From positions 90,067-96,127 of the forward strand of contig DCWQ01000035.1 of NCBI GenBank assembly GCA_002328185.1: a stretch of DNA of 6,061 nt, given 5' to 3'. Source of the stretch: Dehalococcoidia bacterium UBA2158. Lineage in GTDB: Bacteria; Chloroflexota; Dehalococcoidia; Lucifugimonadales; UBA3495. Each line of letters begins with the position of its first letter. Within the stretch, counting starts at the first letter, position 1. This document shows, piece after piece, positions 1 to 5,635 of this stretch. A program made the translations under genes and the position numbers. Below the pieces are notes generated by a model. That model was not told the DNA's origin, searched no databases, and saw only the letters and a list, made by a program, of their open reading frames with translations.

Positions 1-696
1 GAACCGCTGAAGGTCGGCGGGGAGTCGGTGCTCTACACCATCGGCATCAGCGCTTTTTCCGCAGCCATGCTGGTCCTGCACGTTAGGGACGCCCAGGGCT
101 TCGGACAGCACGTCGACATCTCCGCCATGGAGGTGATGACCGTAGCCCAGATACACTCCTCCATCAACGATCAGTTCGGGCACACCCCAGTGCGCCGCCC
201 AACCAACCTGGTGCGCGCTAAAGACGGCTGGGTCAGTCCCGGCCTGGAGTCGGGGGTGCAACAGGGCACCTGGCCCAAGGTCTGCGAGTTGATGGGCGTG
301 CCTGAATTCGCGGAAGACCCCAGGTTCACCACCCAAGAGGGCCGGCGGACGAACCAGCAGGAACTGCTGAAGGTCATCGGAGACTGGGCGGCTACTAAGC
401 CCAAAGAAGAGATCTACCACACGCTCCAGGCCCTGCGGACCATCACCGGCTATGTGGCCACCGTCGAGGACCTGCTGGTGGCCAAGCAGTTGGTTGACCG
501 GCAGTTCTTTCAGACCCTGGCAGACCCGGCGCTGGGAGACGTGGTTCATCCGGGCGCTCCCTTCCGGATGGCCGACGAGGATTGGCGATTGCTTCCGCCA
601 CCCCGGCTGGGCGAGCACAACGAAGAGATATTGGGCGGCCGTCTGGGTTATTCCGCCGAGGCATTGTCTGAAATTTCGAAGAGTGGTCAGACCTAG
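1..696 (+). CDS. Class III (CaiB/BaiF) CoA-transferase, 5'-truncated by the window edge; catalytic Asp apparently replaced by Leu
   Basis: The frame is open from base 1 to the TAG at 694-696, giving 231 visible residues. Full-length family members have about 400, so the N-terminal part with the first CoA-binding region lies outside the window. Visible family signatures are the helix ending in GFGQ-VDIS (about residues 33-40), an ARDPRF-like EDPRF stretch near residue 100, and the C-terminal LGEHNEEIL-LGYS segment. Family members exchange CoA between an acyl-CoA and a free carboxylate through an aspartyl-CoA thioester. Aligning without gaps from the GxGQ motif back to the Gly four residues after the catalytic Asp puts Leu (codon 31-33) at the Asp position. 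The two other CoA-transferases here have Asp in that place. It sits 1 nt before another CoA-transferase gene, so it may be the non-catalytic subunit of a heteromeric enzyme. The family call is firm; substrate and subunit role are inferred. Confidence 0.9.
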   Translation, partial: EPLKVGGESVLYTIGISAFSAAMLVLHVRDAQGFGQHVDISAMEVMTVAQIHSSINDQFGHTPVRRPTNLVRAKDGWVSPGLESGVQQGTWPKVCELMGVPEFAEDPRFTTQEGRRTNQQELLKVIGDWAATKPKEEIYHTLQALRTITGYVATVEDLLVAKQLVDRQFFQTLADPALGDVVHPGAPFRMADEDWRLLPPPRLGEHNEEILGGRLGYSAEALSEISKSGQT

Positions 697-697
697 A

Positions 698-1978
698 TTG
701 GCTACGACACAAAACAGGCCGGCGCTGGAGGGACTGCGAATCCTGGACCTGAGCCAGGTCGCGGCCGGGCCGTACGCCACCATGTTCCTAGGCTTCATGG
801 GCGCGGAAGTGATCAAACTGGAATCGCGCTCCCGCATGGACATCAACCGTGGCCGGGCCAAGCCGGGGCCAGGCGATCCGCGAGTCTACCCCGACGGCGA
901 GCAGGGTGAGCGCCCCTACAACCGCACAGCCCACCACGTGCACCGGAACATCAATAAACTGTCAGTCACCCTTGATCTTACCGCCGACCGAGGCAAGGAA
1001 TTGTTCCTTGACCTGGTCCGGGTTTGCGACGTGCTGGTGGAGAACTACCGGGGCTCGGTGATGGACCGGCTGGGGCTGGGCTACGACGCCGTATCCCAGG
1101 CCAACCCGCAATTGATCTACCTGAAAATCAGTAGCCAAGGGGCCACCGGCCCCGAGGCCAACTATGGTTCCTTGGGCTCAACCCTGGAACAGACGGCGGG
1201 GCTGGCATCGATCACCGGCTACGAGGGTGGGCCTCCTCTGATGACAAACGAGGTCTATCCCGACCCGGTGGTGGGAATCTTGTCGTTCGGCGCTTTGATG
1301 GCGGCCCTGCGGCGGCGGCGGCAGACGGGACTCGGCTGCCTGGTTGACCTCTCGCAGCGGGAGGTCACTTCCATGCTTCTGGGTGAATCGGTGCTGGATT
1401 TCTCGGTGACTGGCCGAGTGGCGGGGACCATGGGCAACAAGCACCGGGATATGGCCCCCCACGGCGTCTATCCTTGCACGGGTGACGACATGTGGGTGGC
1501 AGTGTCGGTCGGCTCCGAAGACGAGTGGCTGGGACTGTGCCGGGCCATAGGGCAGCCAGACCTGGCCCGCGACCCCCGGTTCCAAGACCGAACGAACCGC
1601 CACGAAAACCATGAAGCTTTGAACGAAATCATCTCTGGTTGGACAGGGGAGCGCGACCACTACCAGGCCATGCACCTGCTTCAGGCCGACGGCGTTCCTG
1701 CCGGAGCCGTGCTGAAGGGCAGCGAGACCATCAATGACCCCCACCTGGAAGCCCGTGGGTTCTGGGACGTGGTCGACAACCCGGAGGCTGGTCGCTACAT
1801 GCAAACTACCCTTCCGTGGATGCTGTCCAAGAGCCCCCGGCAGACGACGGTTACGGCAGCGGGTTTGGGTGAGCACAACTACCAGGTCTTCAACGGCTTG
1901 TTGGGCCTCTCGGCAAGCGAGATCGATACCCTGGTAGAACAGGGCATCACTGGCGACGTGCCCAACCCGGAAGCTTAG
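698..1978 (+). CDS. Class III (CaiB/BaiF) CoA-transferase, full length with catalytic Asp
   Basis: A 426-residue protein of normal family length. The N-terminal LEGLRILDLSQ and GAEVIKLE motifs (residues 10-42) form the CoA-binding start of the fold. TLDL (91-94) and LVENYRGSVMDRLGLGY (113-129) follow. The catalytic Asp is D189 in YPDPVVG, then TGLGCLVDLS (210-219), GNKH (246-249), HGVYPC (255-260), and the C-terminal GLGEHNYQVF (389-398). The reaction is CoA transfer to a carboxylic acid in the cytoplasm; the substrate is unknown. I chose TTG at 698 because it begins just ahead of the conserved N-terminus, only 1 nt after the upstream stop, with GAAGAG at 678-683 as a distant ribosome binding site. 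GTG at 683 is the main alternative. The next in-frame ATG (783) would remove conserved residues, and the open frame back to 452 overlaps the upstream gene. Tight spacing implies translational coupling with that gene. The stop overlaps the stop of the convergent GlcG/HbpS gene. Confidence 0.93.
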   Translation: MATTQNRPALEGLRILDLSQVAAGPYATMFLGFMGAEVIKLESRSRMDINRGRAKPGPGDPRVYPDGEQGERPYNRTAHHVHRNINKLSVTLDLTADRGKELFLDLVRVCDVLVENYRGSVMDRLGLGYDAVSQANPQLIYLKISSQGATGPEANYGSLGSTLEQTAGLASITGYEGGPPLMTNEVYPDPVVGILSFGALMAALRRRRQTGLGCLVDLSQREVTSMLLGESVLDFSVTGRVAGTMGNKHRDMAPHGVYPCTGDDMWVAVSVGSEDEWLGLCRAIGQPDLARDPRFQDRTNRHENHEALNEIISGWTGERDHYQAMHLLQADGVPAGAVLKGSETINDPHLEARGFWDVVDNPEAGRYMQTTLPWMLSKSPRQTTVTAAGLGEHNYQVFNGLLGLSASEIDTLVEQGITGDVPNPEA

Positions 1979-2427
1979 AGTCCCATCGCCGCCAAGCCGA
2001 CCTTGGCCAGTTCTTCGTCGGCGTTGTGCCCTCGTATCCCGCCCACGCCGATGCCGCCCAAAATCATGCCGTCTTTGATGATAGAGACGCCGCCCTGCTC
2101 GTAGGTGACCATCGGGTCGCCGTTCTCGCTAACGCTTTGGCCTATGTTGGACATGTTCTGCCCCCAGTCTCCGCTGTTGATGCCCAGGATCGCGGAGGTG
2201 TAGGCTTTGCGCACGGCGTGCCTGCGGGTAAACACCCGGGCGTTGTTCATCTTGGCGAAGGCTTCCATATTCCCCGATGCGTCGACGATGGCCATGCAGA
2301 CCGGCGTCTCGGACGTGGCCTGGGCTTGCTCCATCATCGCCTTCATGGCCGCCTGCACCTGGTCCAGAGTCAGTTGCTGGTTTGCGATAGCCATGCAGGG
2401 CCGCGGGGTGTCGTTGTGCGTTGACAT
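1975..2427 (-). CDS. GlcG/HbpS-family (heme-degrading domain, DUF336) protein
   Basis: A 150-residue protein made of one GlcG/HbpS domain, the usual length. Recognisable parts are the N-terminal helix LTLDQVQAAM (19-28), the strand MAIVDASGNMEAFAKM (45-60), the AVRKAYTSA helix (71-79), and the glycine-rich GVSIIKDGMILGGIGVGG stretch (113-130), followed by DEELAKVGLAAM (137-148). Family members include the glycolate-operon protein GlcG, heme-binding HbpS and the PduO C-terminal domain. Many sit in catabolic clusters with no proven reaction, so function is uncertain. No signal peptide or membrane segment is visible, so it is probably cytoplasmic. The ATG at 2427 has AGGAG (complement of 2437-2441) 9 nt upstream, which supports this start over the internal Met12. 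It converges on the CoA-transferase gene, with interlocked stops, and diverges from the metallophosphoesterase gene. Confidence 0.9.
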   Translation of the reverse strand: MSTHNDTPRPCMAIANQQLTLDQVQAAMKAMMEQAQATSETPVCMAIVDASGNMEAFAKMNNARVFTRRHAVRKAYTSAILGINSGDWGQNMSNIGQSVSENGDPMVTYEQGGVSIIKDGMILGGIGVGGIRGHNADEELAKVGLAAMGL

Positions 2428-2596
2428 CTGTTTGATCTCCTAATGGTCGGGCTAAAGTTGGTTTGATTTACGTTGGGTAATCTTAAATCGGATGGGTCGT
2501 AATGTTCCACCGGGGATTGTACCAACGGTGCGCATCCCGATTGCGTGTAGAATACCGGGAGCCATTTGTACCCATGATTCTAGTGGAGATTGATGA
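2428..2596. promoter_or_regulatory. Divergent intergenic region with probable promoters for both flanking genes
   Basis: These 169 nt separate the two divergent start codons, so promoters for leftward and rightward transcription should lie here. The region is more AT-rich than the genes on its left side. For the rightward unit, TAGAAT at 2548-2553 resembles a -10 box, but the hexamer 17 nt upstream (ACGGTG) is a poor -35. For the leftward unit, TAAGAT on the - strand is a weak -10 candidate. An inverted repeat GATTTA (2465-2470) / TAAATC (2484-2489), centres 19 nt apart, could be an operator. Ribosome binding sites are AGGAG on the - strand (2437-2441) and GGAG on the + strand (2585-2588, 8 nt before the start). 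The location is well supported; the exact boxes are not. Confidence 0.5.
2465..2489. repeat. Short inverted repeat, possible operator
   Basis: GATTTA at 2465-2470 is repeated in inverted form as TAAATC at 2484-2489, with a 13-nt spacer. It lies 38-62 nt upstream of the GlcG/HbpS start, within the promoter zone. The centre-to-centre distance of 19 nt is close to two helical turns, which would suit a dimeric regulator. A 6-bp AT-rich repeat can arise by chance, and no regulator gene is in the window. Confidence 0.25.
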
Positions 2597-3172
2597 ATGA
2601 GAGTTGGCGTGATCTCGGACACTCATAACCCCAGCGTGGGAGCGGAGCCCCCCTCGGAAGTGGCCTCCGCCTTCAAGGGAGTCGACGTGATCATCCATGC
2701 GGGCGATATCTACCAGCCCTCTTGCCTCGATTGGTTGGAAGAGATTGCTCCGGTATACGCTGTTGAACTGGGCGCTGACGCTCATTTCAGAGACGATGCC
2801 CGCGTGGTGGACATGGCCCGCGTCATTGAGCTTGAAGGTCACACTGTCGGCATAATCCACGACCTGCTGGTACCTGGGATGGTGCAAGAGGTCACCGAGT
2901 TCACCCCCCTCTCGAAGCATTTTCCCCAGGATGCCGATCTAACATCCGCCCTTGAAAAGGTGTTTGGCACCAGAGTTGATATCGTGGTATTCGGCCACAC
3001 CCACTACCCGGTGGTCGAGGAATTCCAGGGGATCTTGATGCTGAACCCCGGCAGCCCCAGCCTGCCGAAACAGATCAACCGCCTGGGCCAAGTGGCCATC
3101 CTGGAACTGGGTCCGGACAGCAAGAGCGCCCAGGTCCTGGACCTGTCTACCTTTACCTCCGTCCACTTTTAG
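2597..3172 (+). CDS. YfcE/MJ0936-family metallophosphoesterase with altered metal-site motif
   Basis: A 191-residue single-domain calcineurin-like phosphoesterase, close to the usual 160-190. Metal-site motifs appear in order: SDTH (D8, H10), HAGD (D37), GIIHD (H88) and FGHTH (H134, H136), then the typical LNPGSPS turn (149-155). These enzymes hydrolyse phosphodiesters or phosphomonoesters with a two-metal centre in the cytoplasm. The oddity is at residues 57-63, ELGADAH, where the family has GNxD: the Asn that bridges metal and phosphate is Ala60. Activity may therefore be changed or lost, unless D61 or H63 substitutes. The ATG at 2597 places the first strand directly before SDTH and has GGAG at 2585-2588. 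It is the first gene of a probable three-gene unit, with a 15-nt gap to the next CoA-transferase. Its role there is unknown. Confidence 0.9.
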   Translation: MRVGVISDTHNPSVGAEPPSEVASAFKGVDVIIHAGDIYQPSCLDWLEEIAPVYAVELGADAHFRDDARVVDMARVIELEGHTVGIIHDLLVPGMVQEVTEFTPLSKHFPQDADLTSALEKVFGTRVDIVVFGHTHYPVVEEFQGILMLNPGSPSLPKQINRLGQVAILELGPDSKSAQVLDLSTFTSVHF

Positions 3173-3174
3173 CA

Positions 3175-3181
3175 AGGGAGG
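3175..3181 (+). promoter_or_regulatory. Strong Shine-Dalgarno site for the CaiB-like gene
   Basis: AGGGAGG lies 6 nt before the ATG at 3188 and straight after the metallophosphoesterase stop. It is the strongest ribosome binding site in the window and fixes this start. It also suggests that the CoA-transferase is translated efficiently from a shared transcript. Confidence 0.75.
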
Positions 3182-3187
3182 CTTTTA

Positions 3188-4435
3188 ATGGCGCCACAGG
3201 GACCTTCTTTATTACTGGAACAATTCGGACCGTTGCGGGGCGTTCGTGTTCTCTCCACTGGCTCTATCGTGGCCGAACCGGTGGCCGCCGGCATGGCTGC
3301 CGAGATGGGCGCCGAGGTCATCCACATCGAGCGGCCTGGAGGCGGTGAGGACTGGCGGCATGCCGAGTTTCCCATCGAGGCCCCCGACGGCGAGCAGGTG
3401 GCCAGTTCCTGGGTGCAGGACCGCCGCAACACCTACTACACGACCCTGGATTTCAGCACGTCCGAGGGCCAGAAGATATTTCTCAATCTCATTCGCCGCA
3501 CCGACATCTGGATGGAGAGTTCCAAGGCCCGCACCTACGACAAATGGGGGCTGGGTGACGCGGCCATCCTAGAGGCCAATCCCAGCATCGTGGTCTGCCA
3601 CGTTTCCGGATTTGGGCAGGACGGTGACCCGGAATACGTGAAACGCGCCTCCTACGATTTCACGGCCCAGGCCTTTGGCGGGATGATGAACCTGGCGGGC
3701 AGCCCCGACCCCGAACCGCCTTCGAGAGCCGTCCCCTGGACGGCCGACTACATCACCGCGTTGTTCTGCCTTTGGTCGTCGCTGGCGGCCTATATCCACG
3801 CGCAGAAGACCGGGGAAGGACAGGTGATTGATCTAGCCCAGTACGAGGCGGTACACCGCATCCTAGCAGGAACGATGGTGGCCTACAACGAGTTGGGGAT
3901 GGTGAGGGAACGGGCGGGCAACAAGGCGGGCAATGCCCAACCATGGGACACGTTCAAGGCCAAGGATGGCTGGGTTGTGGTCGCCGCCATCGGGCCGGTG
4001 GTCTACTCCCGCGTGTGCCGGGTACTGGGCCTGAACCCGGAGGACGAGAAATGGATATCGGCCCGCCGGGAGGTCGAGTCCCCCCAGGGCATCGAATTCG
4101 ACGCCATACTGCGGGGTTGGGTGGAAGAGCGCACCATGGATGAGGTCGTTGATGCCATGAACGACGCCCAGATTGGCTGCAGCAAGATAATGAACGCCCA
4201 GGAGATGGCGGAGAACCCCCATTACAAAGCTCGGGGCGTCCATGTGGAGTGGGAAGACGAGCAACTGGGGAAGACCGTAAAAGGGGTTGGCGTGGTCCCC
4301 AAATTCTCAAAAACCCCAGGCAAGATCTGGCGCGGCTCGGTGCCAGTGGGGCACGATAATGATTTGGTCTACGGCGACCTGTTGGGACTTGAAACCCAGG
4401 CGCTGCAAGACTTATCTCAAAGCGGTGTCATCTAG
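3188..4435 (+). CDS. CaiB-like class III CoA-transferase (carnitine/crotonobetaine CoA-transferase type)
   Basis: A 415-residue full-length CaiB/BaiF protein. The N-terminus has FGPLRGVRVLSTG (13-25) and GAEVIHIERPGG (41-52). VSGFGQDG follows at 139-146, and the catalytic Asp is D187 in WTADYITAL, with TGEGQVIDLAQYE after it (208-220). The C-terminal half has CSKIMNAQEM (331-340), NPHYKARG (343-350), KGVGVVPKF (365-373) and PGKIWRG (377-383). From memory, these match the same segments of E. coli CaiB (SGFGQ, YTADYFSGL, MPKF, PGQIWRG) better than they match formyl-CoA transferase. CaiB exchanges CoA between carnitine, crotonobetaine or butyrobetaine and their thioesters. The substrate here may be a related betaine or another acid. 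No caiA, caiC or caiD neighbour is visible, so I give no symbol. It lies between the phosphoesterase (15 nt) and the LLM monooxygenase genes and is probably co-transcribed with them. It is clearly divergent from the tandem pair at 1-1978. Confidence 0.93.
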   Translation: MAPQGPSLLLEQFGPLRGVRVLSTGSIVAEPVAAGMAAEMGAEVIHIERPGGGEDWRHAEFPIEAPDGEQVASSWVQDRRNTYYTTLDFSTSEGQKIFLNLIRRTDIWMESSKARTYDKWGLGDAAILEANPSIVVCHVSGFGQDGDPEYVKRASYDFTAQAFGGMMNLAGSPDPEPPSRAVPWTADYITALFCLWSSLAAYIHAQKTGEGQVIDLAQYEAVHRILAGTMVAYNELGMVRERAGNKAGNAQPWDTFKAKDGWVVVAAIGPVVYSRVCRVLGLNPEDEKWISARREVESPQGIEFDAILRGWVEERTMDEVVDAMNDAQIGCSKIMNAQEMAENPHYKARGVHVEWEDEQLGKTVKGVGVVPKFSKTPGKIWRGSVPVGHDNDLVYGDLLGLETQALQDLSQSGVI

Positions 4436-4441
4436 GTTTGA

Positions 4442-4492
4442 AGCCGGTTTCAGGAAGTGATTCCTGTTGATATATTTTACGAAATTCCGGCT
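4442..4492 (+). promoter_or_regulatory. Nested inverted repeats in the leader of the LLM monooxygenase gene
   Basis: The 64-nt gap before the monooxygenase gene holds two nested inverted repeats. The outer arms are AGCCGG (4442-4447) and CCGGCT (4487-4492), extendable by TTTC/GAAA across a 2-nt bulge. The inner hairpin is CAGGAA-GTGA-TTCCTG (4451-4466), a perfect 6-bp stem with a GNRA-type tetraloop. Inner and outer extensions share C4451, so they compete for one base. The outer 3' arm ends 2 nt before the ribosome binding site. The structure could attenuate, protect or gate translation of the downstream gene. A TATATT at 4471-4476 could also be a -10 box of a private promoter, though the matching -35 is poor. 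It lacks a clean T-run, so it is not a standard terminator. Confidence 0.45.
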
Positions 4493-4494
4493 AT

Positions 4495-4500
4495 GAAGGA
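4495..4500 (+). promoter_or_regulatory. Shine-Dalgarno site that decides the LLM monooxygenase start
   Basis: GAAGGA overlaps the first possible ATG (4500) and lies 8 nt before the second (4509). The spacing favours 4509 as the true start, shortening the protein by three residues. Confidence 0.55.
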
Positions 4501-4508
4501 TGACAAAC

Positions 4509-5624
4509 ATGAGCGGTAGGTCTATGGAATCCAGGAAACAGCTAGACCGCAACAAACTAGGTCTCGGTCTTTTTGGCGCGAACTGCTCCGGCGGACTTGC
4601 AATAACCACGGTACCCGAGCGGTGGGATGCTAGTTGGGAGAACAACCAGAAGCTCGCCCGCATGGCCGACGATGCCGGCATGGATTTCATGCTGCCTCTG
4701 GGGCGTTGGAAGGGGTACGGCGGGGTTACCGACCACAACGCGGCCAACTTTGAGACAATGACCTGGGCGACGGGCATATTGGCCAGCACGCAAAACATCG
4801 TGGCTTTCGGGACGGTCCACGTGTCCCTCTTCAACCCGGTCGCCGCCGCTAAACAGATGGTGACTGCCGATCATGTCGGCCAAGGCAGGTTCGGCCTCAA
4901 CATCGTCTGCGGCTGGAACCACGACGAGTTCGACATGCTGGGAGTCAACCTAGCCCAACATGAAGACCGCTACGAACAGGGGCAAGAGTGGGTCGATATC
5001 ATCACCCGGGCCTGGTCCACCGATAAGCCCTTCGATTACGACGGCAGATTCTACCAGGTCCACAAGACCGACGTGCGCCCCAAGCCCTATGGCGGCGACC
5101 GACCCATGATCGTCTGCGCCGGAAACTCTCCCCGTGGCCGGGACTATGCTGCCCGGAACGCCGACGTTATGTTCACCAATCTACGCTCCGAGCTTGATGA
5201 AGTGCCAGAGAATGTTTCAGAGCTGAAAGCCATGGCCGCCGCCTACAACCGGAACATCAACATATTCTCCAACGTAGCCTTGGTGTGCCGTCCGACCAAG
5301 AAAGAAGCGGAAGAATACTTCCATTACTACGCGGTCGAGAACGCTGACTGGGATGCCGCTGAGAACATGATCGTGGGGCGCGGCATCAAGAAACCAGGCA
5401 TGCCGGAAGAAGCGGTCCAAGCGGCACTGATCCGAGCTGCCGGAGGTAACGGAGCATCGCCGATCATCGGCGACCCTGACGACGTCGTTGCGATGATGAA
5501 GCGCCTATCTGAAAGTGGTATATCGGCGCTGGCCATGGGATTCACCAACTACTTGGACCATTTCCCATATTTCCGCGATGAGGTGCTGCCACGACTGGTG
5601 CGCGAGGGACTGCGCGCAGAATAA
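4509..5624 (+). CDS. LLM-class flavin-dependent monooxygenase, RutA/SfnG-like
   Basis: A 371-residue luciferase-like TIM-barrel protein, normal for the group. Near the N-terminus is NCSGGL (25-30), then WENNQKLARMADDAGMDF (43-60), RWKGYGG (66-72), the HVSLFNPVAAAKQM strand-helix (104-117), and GRFGLNIVCGWNHDEFDMLG (126-145). FYQV (181-184), RPKPYGG (190-196), CAGNSPRGRDYAA (203-215) and GDPDDVV (321-327) follow. The GRFG-N-V-GW-EF block and the SGG motif match RutA (pyrimidine ring opening) and SfnG (dimethylsulfone monooxygenase). Such enzymes use FMNH2 from a partner reductase, plus O2, in the cytoplasm. No reductase gene is present here. The substrate is not readable; opening of a C-N, C-S or ring bond is plausible. 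The start at 4509 follows from the ribosome binding site; 4500 is possible. It is the last gene of the + strand unit, and its TAA lies 11 nt from the convergent methyltransferase stop. Confidence 0.93.
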   Translation: MSGRSMESRKQLDRNKLGLGLFGANCSGGLAITTVPERWDASWENNQKLARMADDAGMDFMLPLGRWKGYGGVTDHNAANFETMTWATGILASTQNIVAFGTVHVSLFNPVAAAKQMVTADHVGQGRFGLNIVCGWNHDEFDMLGVNLAQHEDRYEQGQEWVDIITRAWSTDKPFDYDGRFYQVHKTDVRPKPYGGDRPMIVCAGNSPRGRDYAARNADVMFTNLRSELDEVPENVSELKAMAAAYNRNINIFSNVALVCRPTKKEAEEYFHYYAVENADWDAAENMIVGRGIKKPGMPEEAVQAALIRAAGGNGASPIIGDPDDVVAMMKRLSESGISALAMGFTNYLDHFPYFRDEVLPRLVREGLRAE

Positions 5625-5635
5625 CAGCTAGCCGG

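Noticed and set aside
452..697. Upstream open extension of the second CoA-transferase frame (ATG at 452)
   Set aside because: It overlaps the end of the first CoA-transferase in another frame. Its translation is Trp/Arg-rich with no family similarity, and family homology begins only after 698.
1178..1876. A 232-codon open frame on the - strand
   Set aside because: It lies fully antisense to the well-supported CoA-transferase, with low-complexity composition and no recognisable motif. It is a GC-rich shadow frame.
2026..2424. A 132-codon + strand frame opposite the GlcG/HbpS gene
   Set aside because: The - strand frame has clear family motifs and a good ribosome binding site. The + strand translation is His/Val/Gly-rich and unrecognisable.
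2483..2920. A 145-codon - strand frame spanning the divergent region and the phosphoesterase gene
   Set aside because: It is antisense to the phosphoesterase with all its metal motifs, and its translation resembles nothing known.
3863..4310. Overlapping - strand frames within the CaiB-like gene
   Set aside because: They are shadows of a strong conserved CDS, with no domain or ribosome binding site support.
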